Below are positions 35,275 to 46,689 of a DNA stretch of 64,000 nucleotides, piece after piece. Position 1 is the first letter of the stretch, and every line of letters begins with the position of its first letter. This DNA comes from Mytilisepta virgata (Eukaryota > Mollusca > Bivalvia > Mytilida > Mytilidae), in the NCBI GenBank assembly GCA_028015205.1, contig CM051513.1:51410341-51474340 (forward strand). Direction: 5' to 3'. Both the position numbers and the translations under genes were made by a program. The notes beneath the pieces were generated by a model, which worked only from the letters and a program-made list of their open reading frames with translations, was not told the origin of the DNA and did not search any database.

Positions 35275-36400
35275 ATGGATGCATTTTACAGTCAGCATTA
35301 TGATGATGGATATTTTAACAATGAGACTGACTATTTATTGAATGATGATCCTATTTTACCTAGTGTTCCTGATTATTCTTTGGACACGTCTATTAGATAC
35401 TGTTACGATTCAGCCGACAATAATAGCTCTGATGATGGCAATTCCGATAATTTAATTAGTGATTCACCTGACTCAGAAATTGATTCATCAGCAAAACTAA
35501 CAATATATAAGTTTAGTGGATATTCTACTGAGAACGCTGAACAGTTCTTATCAAACTTTCATGCTTGTAAAGTTTGTAATAAACTTGATACCAACAGCCG
35601 AAAATGTGCTGTTTTATGTGGACCAGCTCAGGTGTGGTTTGCCAGTCTAGATGACGTAATTAAACAAGAGTATTAGTAAAGGAATTTAAAGATAAATATG
35701 TTTCTGTTCATAAACCTGTTCTGTTAGTTGAGACTGCAACTTTCCAGAACCTGAGACTTTTACAAGGTCAACAACTGGATGATTATTTAAGCCAGATTAT
35801 CGAAAAGGGACATAAAATTAACCAAAATTCCCAGGAAATTTATTGAAGGACTACCATCACAATTAGCCTTCTTTGTTCGTGCTGGAAATCCTGACGATGT
35901 GAATCAGGCTTTCAACTCGGCTAAATTAGGAGAAGCCTATGGATAAAGACATTCTGGCATGATGTAAACCCAATGAAACCTCCTCCACCCGTTGTTGCAG
36001 CAGCAGCCAGCCAGGACAAACTTTCGAAATTGGAGGACCAAATGAATAAGTTCTCAAATATTTGGATACTACCAGCATGGATTCAAAGCCTTCCCAAACC
36101 GTCAACAGAAGGACTACAATGAAATGTTTTAAATGTGGAAAAATAAGACATACCAAACGAGATTGTATGGTGATAGTTTGTCAAATTTATAACAAACCTG
36201 GACATTCCGCCGTAAACTGCTTCAGAAGGAATTCTAATCAGGGAAACATCCAACGCCCAAGAGAACAAGGTCGCGGTCGCTTGGCGAGAGAGACAGTGAA
36301 CAAACCGGACAGATCTTTAATTCAGAGAAGATCTTCTATGCGAACTGTAAATTATTTTAGGTACACAGTATTTAAAGTCAAATGGTGTAATTTTAAATTT
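35275..36400 (+). pseudogene. Element E gag
   Basis: The start MDAFYSQHYDD is followed by an acidic, Asp/Ser-rich segment and a capsid-like stretch (IYKFSGYSTENAEQFLSNF) to a stop at 35674. Homology continues in shifted frames (LQGQQLDDYLSQI, then PPPPVVAAAASQDKLSKLED). At 36117-36230 there are two zinc knuckles: an intact CFKCGKIRHTKRDC and a damaged one (CQIYNKPGHSAVNC, second Cys replaced by Tyr). An Arg-rich tail follows. Several frameshifts are present. Confidence 0.8.
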
Positions 36401-36629
36401 TGAATCTGTAACAGTAAATGTTCCCAAGTCTAATGTTTTGTTCTCCAAAAGATTAAGTTTTCCTGCTAATTCTGAATCGGCTGTTTGGGTGGAAGGGTTC
36501 CAAGTCAAGTTTTCACTCAAGTTTTCACAGGATACCAAGGTGTATGTTCTGCAAGTGATTTTGCTTCAAAAAGGGGATCCCTTCTGATTCACAACCAAAC
36601 AATATTTGTAACGGATGAAAACCCATGAT

Positions 36630-39600
36630 TAGGATTATCAGAAATGTGGAGCATCACATTCATTTGAAACCAGATGTTATCTCAAAACATCAAAGACCAT
36701 ACAAACTTCCGCCACACAAGCGTGAAATTTTAAGATGAATTATTGAGACAAAATATTAATACCCCAGTTGATGAAAAGTGGATGACATACTCATATCCAG
36801 TCCAATAGTAGTAAAACGGAAAACACCAATCCAAAAATAAAATCAGGCTCAAAAGAAGAAATTTATCAATGTACAGGTTTTGTGTAGATTATGCTTTCTG
36901 AACACTCAGACCCAAGATTTTCGCTACACTATACCAGATGTACAGGAACTAACAGAACCCTTTAGTCATAGATGTCCAAATTTTATTTCTTCTATTGATC
37001 TGAGTTCCGGATTTTTCCAAATGAAAAAAAAATGCATCAGAATCAACCAAATACACTGCATTTAATACTACGTTTGGCATCTGCGTTTGGCATATTTAAG
37101 TTCAACAGATTACCAATGGGTTTGAACAACTCTCCAAACAGTTTTCAGGTACTGATTGACAAAGTCTTGAAGTGCCTATCTTTTAGAAATGCTTTGTGCT
37201 AGTTGGATGATGTTTTAATCTTTTCGGACACTTTTCGGACACATAGGGTATATGCTTTACCAGAAGAATACAGAATCTTCAGATGATATTCAGGTAATAA
37301 GGTTTGGATCGAAAACACTTGAAAAATGGCAAAAAACATATGGGCCAACTAAACTAGAACCTTTAGGTATGGTAACCAGTATATTAGACTGTTCAGCTTA
37401 TTTACGAGCCAGAAAGTTTATTGTGGAGTGTGATCACCAAGCCTTGGAACCATTGTTTCAGAAAAATTTGAAGGGAGCAATTTATGACGGGTGGCTTGCA
37501 ATACTTCATGAATTTAATTTTGAAATCCGATACAATCCAGGTGTACCAATGGGTGTCCCTGATGCTTTGTCAAGATGTTAATTCTCCAGACAAATTCGAT
37601 GATGCTGTTGTTAGCCCAGATGAAAACGATCTTTATTTTCCATATGTATCAGAAAACACAGGTGAAATCAACTTCCCAGATGGAGTCACACTTCAAGATT
37701 TAATGAAACCTCATGACAAGACAAAAATCATTACTCATGTATTTGAAAAGCCTCCAATCTCAATAAGCCAACAGGAATCAGATTATGATGGGGATACAGA
37801 AGTCTCTGACAAGAAGCATAAATCTAAACATGCTAAGAGATATTTGACGAAACGGAAAGCTTTTAAGGAAATTGATAATGTAAATAGGGAGATAGAGTCA
37901 GAAGAAAAATAGAAAGTAAAGAATTTGTGGAAAATATCAGTTTAAGTTCTGAAAAAATATTCCATTTGCAAAGTGAAGACCAAAATCTAACACTTTAATT
38001 ATCTAGGAAGGGAGGAACTGCCCATCAGTCAAAAGGCAGCCAGAAGATTACTAATTGAATCCAATGATTACGTGTTGATAGATGGCTTATTACTACATAC
38101 CAGAGTAAAGAAATCCCAGAGGGCCAAACACCTAAATAATTACCAATTAGTTCTACCAGATTTTATGATCAAAGATGTCCTCCACCTGTATCATTATTCA
38201 TCTTTGTCGGGTCATGCAGGGATACAGGAGACATTGGATCGATTAAAGAAATATTACTTTTTCAAAAGAATGGGACCTACTATTACTGATTACTAGTATG
38301 TAAGTTCTTGTCCAGATTGTCAAAAACGTAAAACTACAAACAGGCATACAAAATCTCCAATAACTGCATATACAATCCCCAGTGCACCATTTGAGGTACA
38401 GACAAGTTGATTTGGTAGGGTCATTACCAATTACTTCACAGGGTTATACTTATGTATTGACTACTGTAGACATGTTTAGCAAGTATCTTATTTCCATTCC
38501 ATTAGCCAACAAAGATACTCTGACAGTCGCATCAGGCCTTATGCAAATTTTTAAACGATATGGAGTGTGTAATATTCTTACTAGCGACAGGGGTTCTGAA
38601 ATTGTCTCTTCAGCAATGGCTTCAGTATCTGGGCAATTATGCATACCACAGGAATTCACCCCAAGTTTTCCTCAACATTGCTTAGGTGCATGCGAACGAG
38701 TACACAGGACACTCGAAGAAAGATTAACACCTTATGCAAACGGTTCCAGAAATAACTGGATCGACTTTCTTTCCAGCACTACATTTTCCACGAATCAGTC
38801 AGTGAATTCCACAACTGGATACACACCACATGAAGTATTATTTGGACAGAGACCAAAATTCCCACACGATTGCACAAATCATTCCTGATTTTGAAAGTGT
38901 TCCGGTCAGTACACAGTCATATGTACAAAAACATGCTGGAAAACTTAATTTTATCAGGACTGAATTGAAAAACAAGTCAACATTAGACAAAAGGCCATAT
39001 AGGCCGTGAAAAATGTCAACCATTGTCTGTTTCTAATGGAGACTATGTTTACCTGTTACAAGAATTAAGTGGAAAGGGACAAAAGCTTCAAAACAAATAC
39101 AAAGGGCCATATGTTATACATAAATTTTACAGTCCCCATCTTGTAATACTAAGGGATCCACAAACAACAACATGTCTTAAGAATCCAGTACACTTAAACA
39201 AGTTGAAAATGGCATATTTTAGAGAGTACTTCCTTGGCAGAGCTGCAATATCTGAAGGTAATCAACAACACATATTAATGCTTGATTCTGAAGAATCTCA
39301 ACCTGCAACTTTGAAAGATAGTAGCAATGACCTGGAAGAGGAAGCTGTGATACCAAAACCAGAGTTACGACGTTCAACTCGGAACAGGAAACCAACAGAA
39401 CATTATAGAAACCCTGTAGATTTAGATGCCGCTTTGACTTCAGAGGATGGGATTATGGATAACATGGGTTATCATAAAATAAAGCGGATCTTAGGTCAGA
39501 AGTGTTTAGACAACAAGAAGTTTTATTTGGTTCATTTAGTGTGAGAACCTGCAATTCTGGTTCCTTTTTCAAATTTAAATAAAAAGGCCAAACATTCTGT

Positions 39601-39640
39601 TCAGTTAAAACCTCCCCCAGTTATTTTTGAAATAGATTAA
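36630..39640 (+). pseudogene. Element E pol: RT, RNase H, integrase, chromodomain-like end
   Basis: RT fragments are IHLKPDVISKHQRPYKLP, SSIDLSSGFFQM, FNRLPMGLNNSPNSFQ and LDDVLIF (one stop replaces the Tyr position). RNase H is largely deleted; TYGPTKLEPLGMV and FIVECDHQALEPLF remain. Integrase (about 38160-38890) keeps the zinc module (GHAGIQETL to SCPDCQKRK) and all three catalytic residues, in VDLVGSLP, LTSDRGSE and GACERVHRTLEER. The tail at 39440-39540 reads YHKIKRILGQKCLDNKKFYL and, past one in-frame TGA, EPAILVPFSNLNKKAK. This resembles a chromodomain, which would place E near chromoviruses. That last call is tentative. Confidence 0.82.
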
Positions 39641-40287
39641 GCTTAATATAATAGATAATTAAACCAAATAAAATATATTGTTAATGTAGATAAATAAATA
39701 CCTACAAAGTTAGAAATATGTTAGTAAGTAAATGAATTTAATAAATACATAATATGCATTGATCAGGGTAATTAATGGATTATGTTAAGTATTTGTTATA
39801 CTGCAGTAAATTAAATGTGTACAAGATAATAAATCTTATCTTTATTAACCCTTAAATAATTAACCAGAAAATTTTCTTATTAATCTTATCAAGATAAAGG
39901 GTTTTATTATTCCAGATGTGTGGCATACCCCTACACCATGGATACTAAAGAGATCTTGGGCCCCGACAACAAATACATCATTCAAAATGGGTATATATGT
40001 ACTGATATAAATTTGGTTTACGTCCAGTTGGCAATCACTTTCGATTGCCTGGTCACACTCGTCAGACGTCCGCTTAACCGTTTTAAGGACAATTAACGGA
40101 GGAAGACAATACAGACAACGCCTTGAGCAGAAAATAATTTTTAGCCTGGGAACACTCCGACCCCGTGGAATTAATGTAAAAAATTCTTAATTTCAATTCA
40201 TTTACTAAGTATGCGCACTAACTTTTTGCGGTACAATTGTCTTATATATTGTACGTTTACTATACATCATAACGTTAAAGATATTTA
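39641..40287 (+). other. Element E 3' segment before element F; possible RT-element tail
   Basis: Mostly non-coding. Around 40075-40190 a short open stretch reads GGRQYRQRLEQKII followed by LGTLRPRGIN. This resembles the C-terminal signature of some GIY-YIG or Penelope-type endonuclease proteins (R-x-x-E-x-x-I-x-x-L-x-T-L-x-P-x-G-I/L-N). Only this pattern supports the call; it may be a small captured fragment. Confidence 0.3.
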
Positions 40288-41088
40288 TGTAGTGAATTTT
40301 GTAATGTACCTCCCCCTTTTTGTTTATTTTGTAAAAAATTGTTAAGTTTTGCACTCTGCAACAGAGTATTTCACAATTTCATCATTCATATTTCCACTTA
40401 TCTAAATATAGCAACCCCCACTGTGTTTCAGGGTTGTTCTTTGTTTCATTAAATAGGTCAGTAATAGAAAACAGATGTTTCCTGTTTAAGCGTTCATTAC
40501 ACTGGAGCCCTAGTGCCCTACCATTGGTGCCCTAGTACTCGTGCCCTAGTGCCCTAATAAATTTTCATTGGATAAAAGTTTAAGAATCATTTCTATATTT
40601 GTCTCTTAATTATTCGGGTTAATTAGCAATATAAAGAGAGCCTGCGTGCTCATTTTAGTGAGTCTGCGGGGAGAATTTACTGTAATACAGTTTGATTTTA
40701 TACTTTATGATATTAGTGTGTAATCTGTAATATTGCATTTCCATTGTAATTGTTTAACATCATATGTATTTCTGAATAATACTCATCAAACAGATATTGA
40801 CTTTGTGTTTCACTTTAGCTATACACTACTCAAGGATCCATAATTATTTTATGTGACCAGGACTTCTTTGGACTGAACGCTACCAATATTTCTAAACAAA
40901 GGAGACCTGAAAGGGGCATCATTTAGTGTCTGTCGTCTGTGTGCTGGTATCATTTCTGCATCCACCGTTCCTATTAATTTTGTGGATTTTCATACTTCAT
41001 TGATATCCAAGTCACCACTGGACTACACAACACTCACTCTCACAGTACAGACTACCACGGTACACCACCCCGCACCTTTTTCGTCACA
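40288..41088 (+). repeat. Element F 5' LTR
   Basis: 801 bp. Contains imperfect direct repeats of gtgccctagt near 40510-40560 and a TATA-like aatataaagagagcctgcg near 40630, a plausible LTR promoter. Matches 48380-48622 over its first part. Confidence 0.92.
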
Positions 41089-41167
41089 TTGGTGGCAGCG
41101 GTGGGATTTACATTGAGTGATTTTGATAGCTATTGCGACATTGTAATTCAGCAATAATTCTTTGGAA

Positions 41168-42829
41168 ATGGATACGCCAAGGATTACAAGGAGGACACCC
41201 GCCCGGGCAAGTTTGCTCTCTGAGGTAAGAGGATATTGCAATAGTAGTAGAACCAGATTGTTTTCTCCCGCAGACTCAGGAGTTGGTTTTTCGCCGTCCC
41301 CTCGGACTCCCCTGGAGGTTCATTTAGAGAAGAAGCCAGGCAATTCGAATTATCGAAAGATCGGGCAAGCTTCACCTTTGAATCACCAGAGCATGGCAGT
41401 CCAGGACAGGGTTGATGGTGTGGAGAGTGATGTTGAAAGTGGATGGAGTAGGTTTTGGTTAATCTGGGTCGGTATTTTTGTCGCATGTAGTGGTTGTGTT
41501 ATTCTTGCTTGGGTTTATTTTCCCCAGAACAAAGTGGTTCAGAAGTCACAGGAATATGTAATGGTCGGTTTGCTGTCTGTTATTTCTTTATTGATTTTTA
41601 CGATAATTTTGAAGTTGGTATGGCAATACTGTAGAGGAACTCAGAAAAGGAGTTTGGTACATTTTGAAGATGTCGAACCAGAGGTTCAGAGTGGTTGGGT
41701 AGATGACTGTTTTTCTACGCCTTGTGGAGAGCCCTACTATTCTGAAGAAATGCCCGATCGGCAAAATGGGATTGGTGTGAGACCCAATATGGGTCACATG
41801 CAGATTCCTGCTGGTCACCAAGGGCAAGATTCGGATGTCGTGGGCTCGAATCAGGTGCCGGGTTTGTCTTCTGGTGGACCTAGTCTAGCGCGGGCGGAGC
41901 CAAATCCTGATTTAGCTCAAGAGACCACCCCAGTACCTGGTAACGAATGTGATCCTATTATGGTATCACATCAGGTCGGCTATCCCCAACCGCTCTCAGA
42001 GGAAGCAAGAGGTGTATCACACTTGCAGGAGTATCCAGTTAAGAGGACTTTTTGTGGTAGTAGTGGAGATGTTTGGAACGAGTTTCTCCAGTATTTTGAG
42101 AATTTGGCTGAGTTAAATGCCTGGAATCCTGAGAAGTCAAGACGGGTCTTGTTGAGTACCCTTAGAGGACAGGCAGAGACGTATGCTTATGGTTTATCAC
42201 TGGTTTACCAACGAAACTATGACCGTTTGAAGCAAAAGATGGATGAAAGATTTGGCCATACTGCGATGAAGGAGAAATATATTGCTGAAGCGAAGTTACG
42301 GACGAGAAAAGCGGGAGAATCTTTGAGGGACTTTGGTCAGGCACTTGAGGACCTATACAGGAGGGCTTACCCTGAAAATCCTGATATAGTTGAAGAGAAT
42401 GCAATTAAAGCTTTCTTAGACAAGTGTGGTCACTCTGAAGATTTTCGCCTTGCAGTAAAGAGAACCCGACCAAAAACGTTGCAAAACGCTGTTATTAATG
42501 CAATGCAAGAAGAGTGTTTGAGAGTTGGTGAAAAAGATTTGGCCAAAGAGAAGCCGGCTAACAGGCCAATTTACGAGGTAGAAGATGATAAAGCCAAGGT
42601 AGCTATGATTACTAATGCCAGTGAATCTCAAAAAGTAGATTCTACTGAGCATATGAATTTCTATGGTAGAGGTGATCACCGTCAAGGTTATTTTCAAAGG
42701 TATCCCGGTAGAGGACCCCAAGGGAGGCCCTTTAACCGGAGGTTTCAAAGAGGTAGAGTTAGAACTCAAGACCGTGTGGTCCGGCCGGGCAGGAAAGACT
42801 GCCCGAGGGACCCGAGTCCAAGCCTTTAA
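41168..42829 (+). CDS. Element F Gag with two N-terminal membrane segments
   Basis: Intact 553-codon frame from the ATG at 41168. Residues ~1-95 are polar. Residues ~96-118 (FWLIWVGIFVACSGCVIL) and ~130-152 (VMVGLLSVISLLIFTIILKL) are two strongly hydrophobic helices separated by 11 polar residues, suggesting a membrane hairpin. A Pro/Gly/Gln-rich linker follows. Then comes a helical capsid-like domain (~295-460: WNEFLQYFENLAELNAW, RRVLLSTLRGQAETYAYGL, MDERFG, LRDFGQALEDLYRRAYP). The C-terminus (~510-550) is Arg/Gly-rich with no CCHC knuckle. By family knowledge Gag forms particles; membrane anchoring is my inference. A start at TTG 41162 is not needed. The end overlaps the pol frame. Confidence 0.85.
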   Translation: MDTPRITRRTPARASLLSEVRGYCNSSRTRLFSPADSGVGFSPSPRTPLEVHLEKKPGNSNYRKIGQASPLNHQSMAVQDRVDGVESDVESGWSRFWLIWVGIFVACSGCVILAWVYFPQNKVVQKSQEYVMVGLLSVISLLIFTIILKLVWQYCRGTQKRSLVHFEDVEPEVQSGWVDDCFSTPCGEPYYSEEMPDRQNGIGVRPNMGHMQIPAGHQGQDSDVVGSNQVPGLSSGGPSLARAEPNPDLAQETTPVPGNECDPIMVSHQVGYPQPLSEEARGVSHLQEYPVKRTFCGSSGDVWNEFLQYFENLAELNAWNPEKSRRVLLSTLRGQAETYAYGLSLVYQRNYDRLKQKMDERFGHTAMKEKYIAEAKLRTRKAGESLRDFGQALEDLYRRAYPENPDIVEENAIKAFLDKCGHSEDFRLAVKRTRPKTLQNAVINAMQEECLRVGEKDLAKEKPANRPIYEVEDDKAKVAMITNASESQKVDSTEHMNFYGRGDHRQGYFQRYPGRGPQGRPFNRRFQRGRVRTQDRVVRPGRKDCPRDPSPSL

Positions 42830-45800
42830 ACTAGGAGAGACCGACACTGGGGGCCAGGTGTTGGTCACCCAAGTTAGGCCTGTCAATGGAAAAGATAAAA
42901 GAGTAAAGAAGCGGAAGAGGAAAAGGAAGAAAGTAAGGTTTAAAGATGATGTTGGGGCTGGAGGCAGTACAAGTGGTAGTGGTGAAGCCATTATGGGAAC
43001 ATCCGATATTCCCGGGACGCCAGTTGAGTGTCAGGATCATTCCCCTGGAGTGAAGGTTAGAGGTGTATCCAGTATGTTGGTACGTGGACAAATCGAAGGT
43101 ACACCGGTTTGTTGGAAAATTGATACAGGTGCCAAGAGCAGTTTTATAACAAATGAGACGTTTGATCTCATGATAGATAAGCCAACCCTTGAACCAGTTG
43201 ACAGTAGTTACATAGTTGCCAATGGTCAAAAGTTAAAGTGTCTCGGCAGGGCTGTAATGGCAATCACTTTTGGAGAATCGGTATTTGAACATGAAGTTGT
43301 AGTTGGCGGAGTAAGAAATAACTTGATTGGCGAAGATTTTATCACTGCATATCGTTGCACGTGGGACCATGATGAGTTTAGTTTTGTAATCAAAGGTAGA
43401 AGGGTTAGGATTCGCAGTAGTTCTAGTTCCTTGGGTATCTTAACGCCCGACCGCCCTTTTCTGGAGCGGCATGGGCTGCCGTTGGCGAAGACGTTGGTAG
43501 ATGCAGCCAATGAAGTAGTGTATTCTCGAGTATACAATCCAGGACCAGCTGATTTGCGGGTTTACAGGCATACCCATATAGCTCTCTTTACACCAGTTTG
43601 TGGAGTCGGACCAGTTATTAACATGAATCAGCTGTCTGGTGTTTGTGAAATCAGCAGCATGGGCACGTCAAGGAGCTCGGAAGATTTACCTGAGCACCTG
43701 TGTCATATGTTTAAGAAGAGCTGTGAACATTTAGATGCTGCACAGAAAGACGGTTTTAAGAAGTTCATAATAGAGAATCAAGAATGTTTTGTCCGACCGG
43801 GCGAAGTTGGTCGGACCAACATGGGTGTGCACAAAATAAAGCTAACCGACGAGAAACCTGTTAAGGAACCACCTAGGCGGATCCCTATGTACAAACGACA
43901 GGCCTTGGAAGATGATGTTAGGAAGTTAGAAGATCGGGGTCTTATTGAAAAGTCAGATAGTCCATGGTCCTCACAGACTATGGACCTAGATATGGCCTAT
44001 CACCAAGTCCCCATGGCTGAGGAAAACAAGGAAAAGACAGCCTTCGCTACACCCAGAGGAGGTTTGTATCAATTTACAACGATGCCCTTTGGACTGTGTA
44101 ATGCTGCTAGTACATTTCAGAGAATAATCGAGAAAACATTGTTTGGACTACAGTGGCAAGTAGCTGTTTTATATCTGGATGATGTTGTTTTTGGAAAATC
44201 GTTCGAAGACCATCTTTCAAACCTAAAAAAGGTTTTTGATCGACTAACTCAGGCGGGACTAATGTTGAAACCGAAGAAGTGTCATTTTCTCCAGAAGGAA
44301 ATATCTTTTCTGGGCCACATTGTTTCAAAAGAAGGGATTCGTACTGATCTGGCTAAAGTAGCTGCTGTGAGGAACATGAAAAGACCACTCACTGTGACGC
44401 AAGTGAGATCTTTCCTTGGACTAGCCTCCTACTATCGAAAATATGTAAAAGATTTTTCAAAAATAGCTAAACCTCTGTTCGACTTGACTAAGAAAGATAC
44501 AAAATTTGTCTGGGATAAAAAGGTGGAAGCTGCTTTCCAAAATCTAAAGACTGGGTTAATTTCAGCACCTATTCTGGCGTTTCCGCAGGCAGAGGGGTCC
44601 GAGTTTATACTGGATACCGATGCCAGTGCCTAAGCCATTGGAGCTGTACTATCCCAAGTCCAGGATGGAAAAGAACGTGTAATAGCATATGGATCCCGTT
44701 GTTTAGATAAACCTGAACGTAATTATTGCGTAACGAGAGGAGAGATGCTAGCTGTAGTATATTTCACTAAGTACTTCAAACATTATCTATTGGGACGCCC
44801 GTTTCGACTAAGGACCGACCATGGCTTCAGAATTTTCTGGAGCCCGACGGTCAGATCCTTAGGTGGATCCAGCAACTCAGTCAATTTCACATGAAAATTG
44901 AACATAGACCCGGGGCCCGACACGGAAATGCGGACGCTATGTCCAGACTTATAACTTGTGATGGTGAACTTTGTAAGCAGTGTGAAATGCCGTGGAACTA
45001 CCAATATAAAGGCCCAATTGAAACAGAAATACAATATATGAAAGAAGGGTGCAAGTCTGGCATGATAGAAGCCGTGTCAGATGAATCTGACAGTAACGAG
45101 GATGAGGGAGACTGTAAAAGCGCCGAAAGAAATGGGCCCACAAATAATCAGAGCATACTGTTAGACGACGATTCAGCAGAATTGCCAGCTGTAAGGAGGG
45201 AGAGGAAGCGAAACAGACCTCGCCCTGCAGAGCAAAAGCAAATTCCAGAAGTTGATTTCAGTTTAGATGCAATAAGGCAACATCAAGAATCTGACGAATG
45301 TTTAGCAAAAATTTTAAAATTAAAAAGTGAACATACTGAAAAGCCTTCTTGGGACGAAATTAGTGACAAAAGTCTTGAATTCAAATATTGGTCAGCGAGA
45401 TGGGAACTTTTAGACATAAAACACGGTGTTTTGGTAATTAAATGGCAGGAGGCCGCCCGACCAGCCCGATGGAAGATCTGTATGTCCGGGTTGTTAGTAG
45501 ATCCTATACTCTGGTATCTACATGACTCTCGGGCAGGGGGCATCCTTGAATTAAGAAAACCTATGAAAAAGCGAAGTTATGTCCGTTTTACTGGAGAAAT
45601 ATGCAAGATACTGTAAAATTATATGTGAATCAATGTGAAATATGCGGGGAACGCAAAGACCCTAGATTTAAAAAGAGACATAATTTGAAGTCTTATGTCG
45701 TAGGAGCTCCATTCGAAAGAGTGGCCACGGATATTGCGGGACCATTCCCGGTTACTGAGAATAAGAACAAATACATCTTGGTTGTAGGCGATTATTTTTC

Positions 45801-46689
45801 TAAATTAACAGAAATTTATCCGTTGCCAGACATGCAGGCGGAGACTGTTGCAGATATTATTGTTAGAGCATGGATAAAAAGATACGGCTGTCCAACTGAA
45901 ATTCATTCAGGCCAGGGAAGACAATACGAAAGCTTGATTTTTAAGGAGCTGTGTCAGCTACTGGCGATACATAAAACAAGGACCACACCGCTACATCCCC
46001 GTTCAGATGGTATGATAGAACGAATGAATCGGACCGTAAACGATATGTTGTCGAAGTACATCAAGAGACATCAAAAGGACTGGGATTTACATCTAGATTA
46101 TATAACGATGGCCTATAATTCAACGCCGCACGAAAGCACAGGTGTAACTCCACATAGGATGGTTTATGGGAATGAAATGGTGTTTCCCTTAAATATAATG
46201 ACTGAGGCCCTGCAGGACGAAGAAAACGACTTTAAGTTTGTCTCAGAATATATAAATAACTTGAATAACAAGTTAAGAAGTGCCCACAATTTTGCCCGAG
46301 TGAATTTGAAAACGGCTGCGGAAAGACAGAAAAGGACTTACGACACCAAAGTCAGGTCAATACATTATAATCCAAGTGATTTAGTTTGGAGAAATCAAAA
46401 GAAAAATATCCCCGGAATTAAGGCTAAGATTGCCAGACACTGGACAGGACCTTGGGTCATAACCGAAAAATTAAGTGACGTCACATTTAAGATTAAGTGT
46501 TCTAGAAATTCACCAGAAGTAACTGTCCACGGAGACATCTTAAAACCATATTTTGGAAACAAGAAATTGAATTGGTACAAAAATAGTGATACCCGACCGG
46601 ACTTGCAACAGCGCCCTGTCGAATTCCCAGATTTGAACCAATTCACAGACCTACATGATGATAAAGCTATTGATATGGACAAAAATTAA
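42663..46689 (+). pseudogene. Element F Pol: protease, RT, RNase H, integrase
   Basis: The frame 42663-44633 overlaps the end of gag in the +1 frame, implying frameshifting or a bypass. Protease is KIDTGAKSSFI. RT is missing the block between SDSPWSS and TMDLDMAYHQV, an in-frame loss of roughly 50 residues. FATPRGGLYQFTTMPFGL, VLYLDDVVF and GHIVSKEG are present. RNase H starts FILDTDASA, stops at 44631 and continues to RLRTDH, then in another frame GARHGNADAMSRL. A frameshift near 45540-45600 leads to integrase: the zinc module end CEICGERK, the first Asp in VATDIAG, HSGQGRQYES where the second catalytic Asp is Gly, and DGMIERMNRT with the Glu. The stop is at 46687. Confidence 0.9.
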
